From contig NZ_SNWA01000001.1 of the NCBI RefSeq assembly GCF_004361815.1, positions 3,472,001-3,536,000 of the forward strand: a stretch of 64,000 bases of DNA, read 5' to 3'. Below, one piece after another: positions 17,081 through 25,220 of this stretch (position 1 is the first letter of the stretch; each line of letters begins with the position of its first letter). The DNA is from Paraburkholderia sp. BL10I2N1 (GTDB taxonomy: Bacteria; Pseudomonadota; Gammaproteobacteria; Burkholderiales; Burkholderiaceae). The notes under the pieces were generated by a model. That model was not told the DNA's origin. It saw only the letters and a list, made by a program, of their open reading frames with translations, and did not search any database. Position numbers and translations under genes: made by a program.

Positions 17081-17923
17081 ATGCACAAGCCGAACATGCA
17101 GCCCGCCTCCGATCCGGGCTATATCCGTACTTCAGGCGACGTCCACCTGTTTTACCGCGACTGGGGTGACGGCACGCCGTTAGTGTTCCTGTCGGGCTGG
17201 ACGCTCAACGCCGACATGTGGGCCTACCAGATGCAGCCGCTCGCGAGGCAGGGCTTTCGCTGCATCGCCTACGACCGGCGCGCGCATGGCCGCTCGAGCG
17301 ATCCGGGCCGCGGCTATGACTATGACACGCTTGCCGACGATCTTGCGAGCGTTCTGGACACGCTCGACGTAAGCGGCGTCACGCTGGTCGCGCACTCGTT
17401 TGCAAGCGGTGAAATCGTGCGCTACGTCAGCCGGCATGACGCCGGACGTATCGCGCGGCTCGTGTTCGTGGCGCCCGCCGCTACACCGTTTCTGCTGAAG
17501 ACAGCCGACAACCCGAACGGCGTCGACGCAGACGTGTTCGAAGAGACGCGCGCGGCGCTTGCGAAGTCGTTTCCGGACTGGATCGAAGCCAACGCTGCAC
17601 CGTATTTCGCCCCCGGCACGTCGCGTCTGGCGATCGACTGGACGTCAGCGATGATGTTGCAGACGTCATTGCAAGCGGCCATCGAGCTCAATCGCATTCA
17701 GACGACGACCGATTTCCGTGACGAACTTGCTGACATCCGGTTGCCTGCGCTGATCGTGCATGGCGATTGCGATGCGTCGGCACCGCTCGAACTCACCGGG
17801 CGACCGACAGCAAGGTCGATTCCGAACGCCAGACTCAAGGTCTACGAAGGCGCAGGTCATGGCCTCTACCTGACGCGTGCAGAGCAACTGAACAAGGATC
17901 TGGTCGAGTTCGTGCGCGCATGA
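17081..17923 (+). CDS. Alpha/beta hydrolase with atypical nucleophile elbow
   Basis: The 280-residue protein has the alpha/beta-hydrolase order: oxyanion strand LVFLSGW near residue 37, DRRAHGRSSDP near 67, a nucleophile elbow LVAHSFASGE near 107, an acid in HGDCDAS near 226 and the histidine in GAGHGLYL near 263. It resembles non-haem chloroperoxidase/arylesterase relatives. The elbow reads AHSFA where G-x-S-x-G is usual, so both flanking glycines are replaced by alanine. The serine itself, the acid and the histidine remain, so the triad is intact. A strong CAGGAGG Shine-Dalgarno precedes the ATG. The substrate is unknown. Confidence 0.85.
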   Translation: MHKPNMQPASDPGYIRTSGDVHLFYRDWGDGTPLVFLSGWTLNADMWAYQMQPLARQGFRCIAYDRRAHGRSSDPGRGYDYDTLADDLASVLDTLDVSGVTLVAHSFASGEIVRYVSRHDAGRIARLVFVAPAATPFLLKTADNPNGVDADVFEETRAALAKSFPDWIEANAAPYFAPGTSRLAIDWTSAMMLQTSLQAAIELNRIQTTTDFRDELADIRLPALIVHGDCDASAPLELTGRPTARSIPNARLKVYEGAGHGLYLTRAEQLNKDLVEFVRA

Positions 17924-17980
17924 GTATGGGTAGTTCAAAACCAGTGGCGGGTTCGTGGCCTTGCGCGCGGAGGTCATGGA

Positions 17981-18115
17981 ATGGCGCGAAAGATGACGCT
18001 TTGTTATCTCCAACATGATCTGCGCGCGCCGAATCCTGCGGTGCGCGACGAGCGTCTTCAGGACCACCTGCTTGCGGAGTGCGAGCTTTTCTCCGGCGTC
18101 AAACTCCCGCTTTAA
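17981..18115 (+). CDS. Putative 44-residue protein upstream of DUF1488 gene
   Basis: A 45-codon frame starts at ATG 17981 with a full GGAGGT Shine-Dalgarno at 17969-17974 (six-base spacing) and ends at TAA 18115. It ends 18 bases before the DUF1488 start, so the two could form a small operon. The peptide begins MARKMTLCYLQHDL, is soluble and contains two cysteines; no family was recognised. Support is the ribosome-binding site, the spacing and the placement. It may equally be a translated leader of the DUF1488 message. Confidence 0.4.
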   Translation: MARKMTLCYLQHDLRAPNPAVRDERLQDHLLAECELFSGVKLPL

Positions 18116-18133
18116 CAGGAGTAGTATGAATGT

Positions 18134-18388
18134 ATGTCACTCAACTTTCCGAATCCGAGCCGTAGCTACGATGCCTCCCGACATTGCGTCGTGTTCTGGG
18201 GCTACGACGACTCGCGAGAAATTGCCTTCCAGGTCGATGAAGCCGTGCTGTCGAACCTGAGCCCCGGCATGGCTTCCGATGAATCGTCCATGCTCGCGGC
18301 GTTCGATCTTCATCACGATCGCGTGCTGTTGCTGGCCCGGGGCGTTTATTCAGGTGGTCCGCAGAAGAACAGGTACACAATCTCGTGA
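18134..18388 (+). CDS. DUF1488 family protein
   Basis: The 84-residue protein shows the DUF1488 pattern: SLNFPNPSRSYDA at the start, VVFWGYDDSREIAFQVDE, then AAFDLHHDRVLLLARGVY near the end. Members are small cytoplasmic proteins common in proteobacteria and are of unknown biochemical function. An AGGAG lies about 12 bases before the chosen ATG. Another ATG eight bases upstream is in a different frame. It follows a possible 44-codon gene closely. Confidence 0.8.
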   Translation: MSLNFPNPSRSYDASRHCVVFWGYDDSREIAFQVDEAVLSNLSPGMASDESSMLAAFDLHHDRVLLLARGVYSGGPQKNRYTIS

Positions 18389-18684
18389 AAGCCATGCTGG
18401 CGGTTGTGAGAGGGATGCGCTGCATGCCGCAGTTTTAGTTCTGCAAGATCCCCGGCATCGTTTTTCTCCTGTTGTCCTTTCCCGCTTTTTCCTCGCTTTA
18501 GCCCCTTAAGCTGTCAACCTGCGCGTCGTGTTGCGCCGCGCAAGAATTCGTTCGCCTCGCGGATTGAATCATTCCGTCGTTGTCCATGGGTGTCCATGGG
18601 TGGCGCAGTCGTGACGCAACTCGCAGTTTGGTTGTTAGACTGGCGATATCAGGGCGCCACCGCCCGAACGTTCAGGAGACACCC

Positions 18685-18915
18685 ATGACGAAGATCGCGT
18701 TCAAGGATTTCGAGCGGCAGGTTGTGCAGCGTCACCTGATCAAAGGCAACGCCTATGAAAACGCCGCGGCGCTCGTTGAACGAGCGAATGCCTGGATCGG
18801 CGAAAACAGCATCGATGTCGTGAACGTCGAAAGCCTGTCAACCTTCGGCACGGGCGACGACACCAGCGTGAGCCACTGGTATTCGGGAATACGTATCTGG
18901 TACAGGGAGGGTTGA
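18685..18915 (+). CDS. Conserved hypothetical protein (76 residues)
   Basis: The protein begins MTKIAFKDFERQVVQRHLIKG and has a central helix rich in Ala, Glu and Asn and a C-terminal beta segment HWYSGIRIWYREG. I recall similar short proteins in Burkholderia genomes, but no function is known. The ATG at 18685 is chosen because CAGGAGA lies nine bases upstream; a longer in-frame extension to 18580 has no ribosome-binding site. A tandem copy of TGTCCATGGG lies about 100 bases upstream, in the probable promoter region. Confidence 0.6.
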   Translation: MTKIAFKDFERQVVQRHLIKGNAYENAAALVERANAWIGENSIDVVNVESLSTFGTGDDTSVSHWYSGIRIWYREG

Positions 18916-19178
18916 TCGCCGGCTTGAGCGGTGTTCCCCGTGGCTTGTGGCCGGATAGCCCCCGATGCGGCGGTTATCCGGTGCTGCCTGAAGGTTCCTT
19001 GACACGGCTCCTCAAGACGGCCGTGCGGGGAAACAGCAACTGGCGCGCAATCATTCCTGCGACGATGCTGGGTCTTTCGCCGGATACACGTGCGCCCCTC
19101 GCAGCGCGAGTCTGCCAGACCGTCAGTCACGGCCGGGGACAGGTGCTACGATGACCCGAACTTGTCGCGGAGGCTTCG

Positions 19179-19424
19179 ATGCAAAAGGCCGCTCTGTTTC
19201 ACGTCGTTCTTGACTACCTCGAAGCGAACGATACGCCGTCAGGCGACGTTCAGCGGTTCGTCGACCGCTGGCACCGGCTGAAACCGCAGGACGCCGCTCC
19301 GTGCCCCGTCTGCTACCTTGCCGGCGAAGAACAGCCGCTCGTTCCCCTGCGCGCGGAGGGCAATTTCGATGTGGTCAGTTGTCCCGCCTGCAAGACGCGG
19401 TTCGACGTGCCAGTCGACGATTGA
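19179..19424 (+). CDS. Small zinc-ribbon-like hypothetical protein
   Basis: The 81-residue protein has a helical N-terminal half and a C-terminal half with two CxxC pairs, CPVC (near 43-46) and CPAC (near 69-72), separated by a short beta segment. This is the arrangement of a zinc ribbon. It may bind nucleic acid or a protein partner, but no family was recognised. CGGAGG lies upstream of the ATG at a good distance. A 52-residue single-helix membrane protein gene follows on the same strand. Confidence 0.65.
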   Translation: MQKAALFHVVLDYLEANDTPSGDVQRFVDRWHRLKPQDAAPCPVCYLAGEEQPLVPLRAEGNFDVVSCPACKTRFDVPVDD

Positions 19425-19561
19425 CGTCCGGCGAGCGCCGGATAAATGAGCCCCCGGTAATGGGGCACTTTAAGAAGAAAAAGAACGGACTCGCGCGTCT
19501 GCGTCCGGGAACGCATCGCCTAAAATACAGGCATGCTCGCCGCTGGGCGAAGGAGGTTGAG

Positions 19562-19720
19562 ATGGCCGAGTCGATGACGGGACTGTGGCTGGGAGTGATT
19601 GTGCTGATCGTCGCTGCGATTCTGGTGGCAGAGCACTATCGGCGCGAACGTCGCAGGGGGCGGCAGCTTCGCTGGCTCGACACGCACCCCACACACGACT
19701 GGTTGCACCACAGGCACTGA
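19562..19720 (+). CDS. 52-residue single-pass membrane protein, copy 1
   Basis: A 53-codon frame with a strong AAGGAGG Shine-Dalgarno encodes a short N-terminus, one hydrophobic helix (about residues 8-24) and a basic tail containing HYRRERRRG and ending in HDW-x-HHRH. The tail orientation predicts an N-out/C-in topology. The gene at 41310-41468 encodes a protein of exactly the same length with the same helix-HYRRERRR-HDW layout, so both are likely real members of a small paralogous family. Function is unknown. Confidence 0.65.
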   Translation: MAESMTGLWLGVIVLIVAAILVAEHYRRERRRGRQLRWLDTHPTHDWLHHRH

Positions 19721-19798
19721 TGACGCTCTCCGCATGGCAAGTCCCTGCGACAGGCGTCACGCAGAACAGGCCTTCCGGGCGCGGGGCCTCGTGACAGG

Positions 19799-20656
19799 AT
19801 GAGTCAATCACCGGATCTGGCGCGGAATTTCAACGTTCGCACGATGACGGCCGCCGAGGTCGCGCTCGCGCTCGACTGGGCCGCCGCCGAGGGCTGGAAT
19901 CCGGGCCGGCACGACGCGCAATGCTTTCAGGCGGCGGATCCTAACGGCTTTTTTATCGGCGAGTGGCAGGGCGCGCCGGTCGCGTGTCTGTCTGCCGTCG
20001 CCTATGACGACGGTTTCGGTTTCATCGGTCTCTATATCGTCCGCCCCGGCTTCCGCGCAATGGGCTTCGGCATGCGCATCTGGCAGCACGGCATGGCGTA
20101 TCTCGGCAGTCGCAATGTCGGACTCGACGGCGTCGTGGCCCAGCAGGCGAACTACCGGAAATCGGGCTTTGAGCCTGCATGGCGCAACATCCGCTTTCAG
20201 GGCCTGGTGCCAGGCGCTGACGGCGCCAACGTTTCAGAGGTGTCGGCGCTACCGTTCGAGCAACTGGTGGCATACGACAGCCTGCACTTTTCCTGCGAAC
20301 GCGCACGGTTTCTCGCGCAGTGGATCGGCCAGCCGGAGAGTGCCGCGCTGGCGGTCGTGAGCGGCGGCCGTATCCGTGGCTACGGCGTGCTGCGCAGCTG
20401 TCAAACTGGCTGCAAGATCGGCCCGCTTTTCGCCGACGACGCACTCGTGGCGGACGAACTGCTGCGCGCGCTCTGCGCCCGGTTTCCCGGGCAAACGATG
20501 ACGCTCGACGTACCGGAGACCAATCCCGCCGCGCTCGCCCTGGCCGGGCGGCATGGGATGGCGCGCGTCTTCGAAACCGCCCGCATGTACACGAAGGAGG
20601 CGCCGGCACTGCCGCTCGGGCAGGTGTTCGGGGTGACGTCCTTCGAGCTCGGCTGA
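19799..20656 (+). CDS. GNAT family N-acetyltransferase
   Basis: The 285-residue protein has an N-terminal GNAT fold. The fold includes IGLYIVRPGFRAMGFGMRIW, in which the R-x-x-G-x-G/A-like acetyl-CoA pyrophosphate loop appears as RAMGFG, near residues 78-95. A second half (about 145-285) resembles the C-terminal domain found in two-domain GNAT proteins. It probably acetylates an amine on a small molecule or protein; the acceptor cannot be told. It is not obviously linked to the cyanase gene that follows, and a candidate operator separates them. Confidence 0.8.
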   Translation: MSQSPDLARNFNVRTMTAAEVALALDWAAAEGWNPGRHDAQCFQAADPNGFFIGEWQGAPVACLSAVAYDDGFGFIGLYIVRPGFRAMGFGMRIWQHGMAYLGSRNVGLDGVVAQQANYRKSGFEPAWRNIRFQGLVPGADGANVSEVSALPFEQLVAYDSLHFSCERARFLAQWIGQPESAALAVVSGGRIRGYGVLRSCQTGCKIGPLFADDALVADELLRALCARFPGQTMTLDVPETNPAALALAGRHGMARVFETARMYTKEAPALPLGQVFGVTSFELG

Positions 20657-20692
20657 AGACAGCGCCTCTACGGCTCCCCGCCGATGTTGCCT

Positions 20693-20723
20693 GGATATTG
20701 ACCGGATAGCATGTCCGGTATCC
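20693..20723. promoter_or_regulatory. Imperfect dyad upstream of cynS, candidate operator
   Basis: The 6-bp arms ACCGGA (20701-20706) and TCCGGT (20714-20719) face each other across seven bases and are flanked by GGATA and ATCC, which extend the symmetry imperfectly. The site lies just upstream of the cyanase ribosome-binding site. No CynR-type regulator gene is adjacent, so the binding protein is unknown. Confidence 0.3.
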
Positions 20724-20749
20724 AGAGGCTACCTGAGACGGAGGAAAAC

Positions 20750-21199
20750 ATGATTTCGAGCCGGAATGAAGTCACGCAGATGATCGTCGCCGCAAAAGTG
20801 GCCCGCGGCGTCAAATGGGCGGACGTGGCGAGCGCCGTCGGTCTGAGCAAGGAGTGGACGACTGCCGCGTGCCTCGGGCAGATGACCTTCGACAAGGCGC
20901 AGGCCGAAACGGTCGGCAAGCTGTTCGGGTTGCCGGATGAGGCGGTCGCATGGCTGCAGATCGTCCCGTACAAGGGCTCATTGCCGGACGCCGTGCCGAC
21001 CGATCCGCTGATCTACCGCTGGTACGAGATCGTCAGCGTGTATGGGACGACGATCAAGGAACTGATCCACGAAGAATTCGGCGACGGCATCATGAGCGCC
21101 ATCGATTTTTCGATGGACATTCAGCGTGAGCCCGATCCGAAGGGCGATCGCGTCCACGTGGTGCTGTCCGGCAAGTTTCTGCCGTATAAGCGCTATTGA
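20750..21199 (+). CDS. cynS: Cyanate hydratase (cyanase)
   Basis: The 149-residue protein matches cyanase along its whole length. An N-terminal helical domain is followed by the catalytic domain with Arg90, Glu93 and Ser116 in RWYE and GIMSAIDF, equivalent to Arg96, Glu99 and Ser122 of the E. coli enzyme. Cyanase decomposes cyanate with bicarbonate to ammonia and CO2 as a cytoplasmic decamer. The ATG at 20750 follows GGAGGAAAAC and gives the usual family length. No carbonic anhydrase (cynT) or transporter gene is adjacent. It adds cyanate to the small nitrogen compounds this region can use. Confidence 0.96.
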   Translation: MISSRNEVTQMIVAAKVARGVKWADVASAVGLSKEWTTAACLGQMTFDKAQAETVGKLFGLPDEAVAWLQIVPYKGSLPDAVPTDPLIYRWYEIVSVYGTTIKELIHEEFGDGIMSAIDFSMDIQREPDPKGDRVHVVLSGKFLPYKRY

Positions 21200-21360
21200 C
21201 CGGTACCACCTGAAGGCATCGCGGGGACACGTCGTGGGCGAGCGGGAACGCCCGCTCGCCTGATCGACTGGATGGCTGCGTACAGCGGCGGGCCGCGGCC
21301 AACGAAATCCCGGCGGTTACAATGGATTATCGAAAGCCTTCACGCGTTGAGACAGCCGCA

Positions 21361-22113
21361 ATGCCTATTCACTATCTCCGAACGTTGACGAGTCCCGGGC
21401 GCACCCAGGAGAGCAATCGCAGTCTTGGCCGCTCGCTTGCCTTCGTGGCGGGGGCGGTGAATGCCGGCGGCTTTCTGGCGGTGGGTCAATACACGTCCCA
21501 TATGACCGGAATCGTGTCGGCGCTCGCCGACAATGTCGCACTCGGCGATGTCGCGCTGGTGATCGCGGGGCTCAGTTCGATACTCGCGTTTCTGACCGGC
21601 GCTGGTACGTCGGCGATCCTGATCAACTGGGGGCGGCGGCGTGCGTTGCAGAGCGAATACGCCGTACCCTTTATGGTCGAAGCGGTCCTGCTCCTCTGTT
21701 TCGGTTTCCTTGGCTCGAATCTGGAGCGGCACCGGCTGCTTTTCGTGCCGGCGACCGTCGGGCTGCTTTGTTTCGTGATGGGCCTGCAGAACGCCATGAT
21801 CACGAAAATTTCGAAGGCCGAGATTCGCACGACGCATGTGACCGGTCTCGTGACCGATATCGGCATCGAGCTTGGCAAGCTCGTGTACTGGAACTGGGGC
21901 GACGCTTCGTCGGGCACGGGGAATGTCGTTGCGGACCGCGCGCGGCTTCGTCTGCTTGGCTCCCTGCTGGCGATGTTCCTGGGCGGCGGCCTCGCGGGTG
22001 CGTTCGGGTTCAAGCACGTTGGCTTCATCGTGACGGTGCCGCTTGCCGCCGTGCTTGTCGTGCTGGCGATCGTGCCCGTGTTCGATGACCTGATAGGGCC
22101 GCGTCGTCCCTGA
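21361..22113 (+). CDS. DUF1275 (YoaK-like) membrane protein
   Basis: The protein of about 250 residues has six or seven hydrophobic segments and the DUF1275 signatures AFVAGAVNAGGFLAVGQYTSHMTG in the first helix region and GLQNAMITKISKAEIRTTHVTG in the middle. The family is widespread in the inner membrane and of unknown transport or enzymatic role. The ATG at 21361 is preferred because relatives begin MPI-x-YLR there. An in-frame ATG at 21322 would add 13 residues but has no ribosome-binding site. It ends 11 bases from the convergent DUF488 gene. Confidence 0.85.
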   Translation: MPIHYLRTLTSPGRTQESNRSLGRSLAFVAGAVNAGGFLAVGQYTSHMTGIVSALADNVALGDVALVIAGLSSILAFLTGAGTSAILINWGRRRALQSEYAVPFMVEAVLLLCFGFLGSNLERHRLLFVPATVGLLCFVMGLQNAMITKISKAEIRTTHVTGLVTDIGIELGKLVYWNWGDASSGTGNVVADRARLRLLGSLLAMFLGGGLAGAFGFKHVGFIVTVPLAAVLVVLAIVPVFDDLIGPRRP

Positions 22114-22124
22114 GCCCGGAAGAC

Positions 22125-22511
22125 TCAGGCGATCAGCGCACCGCGCTCGTTCAGCAACTGGCGAAGAATCCCCCGATGGCATCGGCTCTCGTCTTCGCAA
22201 TAGCAGCCTACGGAAAAGTGTGTCGTTTTCGACAACGCGGCCAGCAGATCCAGCACCTTGCTGGCATCGCTGCTGTTCACCTCCGCGCGGAATTTCCGCA
22301 CGAACCCGTCCCATTCCGCCTGGCGGGTCGCCGCCCTGGCCTGAGCCATCAGGTCCAGGCTTGGCGACAGCATGGGCAGCCAGACATCGTAATAGTCCCG
22401 GCTACTGAACTCGGTTTTGGGCACGCCGCGCGGCGGCCGCCGAACCGTGCCGATTCGCAAACCTTCGTCCGACGCTCGCGCCGATCCGAGTTGAACAATT
22501 CTGATGCTCAT
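22125..22511 (-). CDS. DUF488 family protein
   Basis: The 128-residue protein carries the DUF488 pattern, including the start RIVQLGSARASDEGLRIGTVRRPPRG, YYDVWLPMLSPS, and the Cys-rich segment GCYCEDESRCHRGIL near the C-terminus. The family is of unknown function; the conserved Cys and His residues suggest metal or nucleic-acid contacts. It is convergent with the DUF1275 gene and divergent from the SET-domain gene. Confidence 0.82.
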   Translation of the reverse strand: MSIRIVQLGSARASDEGLRIGTVRRPPRGVPKTEFSSRDYYDVWLPMLSPSLDLMAQARAATRQAEWDGFVRKFRAEVNSSDASKVLDLLAALSKTTHFSVGCYCEDESRCHRGILRQLLNERGALIA

Positions 22512-22906
22512 ATTTCCATCCAGGTGGTTTAGCGCCTGTTATCTGACAGAGCCAGTCAACCCGCAGGACGTCCGCGCAGAACGCTCGCGGCGATAAGGTG
22601 TGCGGGGCATGCTTCTTGAACGTCGCAGTCATGCCATCGTCGTGCAGCGATGGCATGACGCTTCGGTCGACACGCACCGGCATGCAAATATGCTTCAGTC
22701 TGGAGAAATCGGCAAGCATGTCGAGCCTGCGAAGAAACCCACTCGCCTGGCGGGTGCCAGCAAGCGCCGTGGCTGCCCTGTCACGCGACAGCGGCCATCG
22801 GATCCCACGCTTCGTGACATGCGATGCCGCCATCGCTGAAGAGCAGTGGAGGAAAGGAATTTGCCGCCTTATACTCAGCACCAGCTATGGTTCGTGGGAG
22901 CACGGT
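22512..22906. other. Intergenic region between DUF488 and SET genes
   Basis: The 395-base divergent region holds no convincing gene. It contains a strong inverted repeat (22628-22659, listed separately). The remaining sequence has no recognised RNA element, and promoters for both flanking genes must lie here. Confidence 0.4.
22628..22659. repeat. Perfect 12-bp inverted repeat
   Basis: GTCATGCCATCG at 22628-22639 pairs exactly with CGATGGCATGAC at 22648-22659 across an 8-base loop. It has no adjacent T-run. It could be an operator, a transcript-end hairpin for the antisense direction, or a dispersed palindromic element. Confidence 0.6.
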
Positions 22907-23347
22907 ATGAGACGCGTCACTGTCCGGCGATCGCCGGTTCATGGGAAAGGGGTATTCGCACTGCGGCCGCTCGCGGCGGGCGAGCGCGTGCTCGAATACA
23001 AGGGTGAACGCATGAACTGGCGTGAGGCGGTGCGCCGTCATCAGCGTTACGGTATCGAGGGGCACACATTCCTGTTCGGTCTGTCCGACGGGCGGGTAAT
23101 CGACGGCAGTCGAGGCGGCAACAGCGCGCGCTGGCTGAATCACGCGTGCAACGCAAACTGCGAGACGGTGGAAGACGGCGAACGGGTTTTCATCGAGACC
23201 ACCACGGACATTGCAGCGGGCGAAGAACTTTTTATCGAATACCGGCTGGTTGTCGATGAAGAGATCGATGACGCCACGCGGCAGCAGTACGCGTGCCATT
23301 GCGGACGCGCCGGGTGCCGGGCATCGATGCTCGGGGATGTCGTGTGA
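22907..23347 (+). CDS. SET-domain protein (predicted protein-lysine methyltransferase)
   Basis: The 146-residue protein is essentially a bare SET domain. It starts with VRRSPVHGKGVFALRPLAAGE and contains the pseudoknot motif WLNHACNANCE, then a catalytic strand ELFIEYR. A post-SET CHCGRAGCRAS zinc-binding motif follows near residues 132-142. These are the S-adenosylmethionine and lysine-channel elements of eukaryotic-type SET methyltransferases. Bacterial homologues exist in Burkholderia, chlamydiae and others, with few known targets. The ATG at 22907 is chosen because GGGAG lies nine bases upstream and the domain begins immediately. The protein has no signal peptide, so the target is probably intracellular. 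Confidence 0.85.
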   Translation: MRRVTVRRSPVHGKGVFALRPLAAGERVLEYKGERMNWREAVRRHQRYGIEGHTFLFGLSDGRVIDGSRGGNSARWLNHACNANCETVEDGERVFIETTTDIAAGEELFIEYRLVVDEEIDDATRQQYACHCGRAGCRASMLGDVV

Positions 23348-23375
23348 GCGTATCCGAAGGCGCCGCGCCACCGAC

Positions 23376-25175
23376 TTATTCCGCGCCCGCGAGCCACGCC
23401 CGCCAGCCGCCGGTCTGGGTGATGTCGAGCGCATTCTGCAGGCCATGCTGTTCGCAGATGAAGCCGGTTTCCCAACGTCCATCCGCAAGCTCGATCTTGC
23501 CGAGACCGAGCGGGGCGGGAATGCCAGCGAGAAACGAACCGACTTCCGCACTGGGCAACTCCCATACCTCGACGGCAACCGCTGCGCCCGCCTGACTGAC
23601 ACGCGCCATGCCCGGACGCGGAACGCCGCCGCCCGTCAACGCGTAGAGCCGGTAGTGCGGTGCGGTGGTCGTTGCAGCGACGAGCCGTGCGCCGCATCGC
23701 GTCAACTGGCCGTTGAGCGGCAGGCCCTCAAGGTGCGCGCCGCACACGACAAGGCGCATCCGGTCGTGACCTGCGTTGCCGGCAGGTGCGACGAGATCGC
23801 ATGACCCGCCGCCGACGAGCGGCAGTTCGAGCGCTCGCTGAAACCCATCCGCGACACTCAGCAGGTACTGGTCGGTGAATGCGCGGCCGAAGAGCGTCAC
23901 GCCCCAAGGCAGGCCGTTCTTCATGAAGCCGGCCGGCACGGCGAGCGCAGCGTAGTCGAGCAGGTTCATGAAGTTCGTGTAATAGCCGAGCAGCGAATTC
24001 GCGCCGATCGGATCGCGCTCCAGTTCGTCTAGCGTGACCGGACGCGGGAGGGACGGCGTCAGCACGAAATCGAGCGTATCGAGCACGGCGTCGCAGGTTT
24101 TTTTCAGCGCCTGCAGACGGTATTGCGCGCGGAATGCGTCGACAGCGGTGGTGCTCGGCGCCTTCGCGAGCACATCGCGGATCACAGGGAGCACCACCTC
24201 CGGTTGCGTCTCTATCAGCTCGCCTGCCACGCTGTAGCGTTCCGCGACCCAGGGGCCTTCGTACAGCAGCTTTGCCGCTTCCATAAATGGTGCGAAGTCG
24301 ATCTCGACCGCCTCCCCGCCGAGCGCTTCGAGCGTCGCTCGCGTGTGTGCGAACAACACCGGACTTTCTTCGCAGCCGGCGAATTCGGCTATGCGCGGCA
24401 CGCCGAAACGAAAGCACGCGACCTTGCCGAACGCTGTCGCGTCGTTCCATTGCGGATTGGCACGGCTGTAGGGATCGGCGGGGTCCAGTTGCGCGGTCAG
24501 GGCAAGCAGTTCGCTGGCTTCGCGTGCGGTTGCGGTGAGGAACGTGACGCAGTCGAGCGTGCGGCACGCGGGTACGACGCCCGCCGTCGACAGCAGACCT
24601 TTCGTGCCCTTCAGCCCCACGAGGTTGTTCAACGCGGCGGGCACACGTCCGGAGCCTGCGGTATCGGTGCCGAGCGCGAAGCTCGCGACACCCAGCGCCA
24701 CGGCCAGCGACGACCCCGAACTCGATCCGCCCGCCGGATAGTCCGGCAGCACACTGTTACGGCACCTGCCATAGGGCGAACGTGTGCCGTTCAGACCGGT
24801 GGCGAACTGGTCGAGATTGGTTTTCCCAAGTGGAACCGCCCCGAGCGCAATCAACTGGGCGACAAGCGTGGCGGACTCAGCAGGCGTGTACGCGAAGGCT
24901 GGGCATGCAGCAGTTGTCGGTATGCCTGCGAGGTCGATGTTGTCCTTGATCGCAAACGGGACGCCAAAGAGCGGTAGCGATTCGACATCGCGTGTTTCCA
25001 GCGCGGCGAGATACGGTTCGAGTTCCGCCTCGGACAGCAAATGAATGAACAGGTGATAGTCCGCGTCGAGCGCGGCCGCGCGCTCGCGCAACCCGCCAAT
25101 CAGACGGCGCGGCGTGGTGGTCCCTGCGCGGTACGCCGCGCGCAACGTGTGCAGACGGAGATCGAATGAAGACAT
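23376..25175 (-). CDS. atzF: Allophanate hydrolase
   Basis: The 599-residue protein has an N-terminal amidase-signature domain with the Lys-Ser-Ser triad (Lys77 in AIKDNID, serines 151-153 in GGSSSGSS, Ser175 in DTAGSGR). Its C-terminal domain (about 440-599) is the allophanate-hydrolase C-type domain that removes the second carboxyl group. Together they turn allophanate into two ammonia and two CO2. It is the last gene of the riboswitch-controlled operon, 45 bases after the carboxylase, and completes the pathway. The ATG at 25175 is favoured because relatives begin near FDL-x-L-LRAAY; an in-frame ATG at 25202 is the alternative. Confidence 0.93.
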   Translation of the reverse strand: MSSFDLRLHTLRAAYRAGTTTPRRLIGGLRERAAALDADYHLFIHLLSEAELEPYLAALETRDVESLPLFGVPFAIKDNIDLAGIPTTAACPAFAYTPAESATLVAQLIALGAVPLGKTNLDQFATGLNGTRSPYGRCRNSVLPDYPAGGSSSGSSLAVALGVASFALGTDTAGSGRVPAALNNLVGLKGTKGLLSTAGVVPACRTLDCVTFLTATAREASELLALTAQLDPADPYSRANPQWNDATAFGKVACFRFGVPRIAEFAGCEESPVLFAHTRATLEALGGEAVEIDFAPFMEAAKLLYEGPWVAERYSVAGELIETQPEVVLPVIRDVLAKAPSTTAVDAFRAQYRLQALKKTCDAVLDTLDFVLTPSLPRPVTLDELERDPIGANSLLGYYTNFMNLLDYAALAVPAGFMKNGLPWGVTLFGRAFTDQYLLSVADGFQRALELPLVGGGSCDLVAPAGNAGHDRMRLVVCGAHLEGLPLNGQLTRCGARLVAATTTAPHYRLYALTGGGVPRPGMARVSQAGAAVAVEVWELPSAEVGSFLAGIPAPLGLGKIELADGRWETGFICEQHGLQNALDITQTGGWRAWLAGAE

Positions 25176-25220
25176 GCTGGATCCTGAAGAGTAGTTGTTC
25201 ATGGCTTAAGGGCTTAAGAC

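Noticed and set aside
21340..22314. Long antisense frame opposite the DUF1275 gene
   Set aside because: The plus strand encodes a typical membrane protein; the antisense product is charged and featureless.
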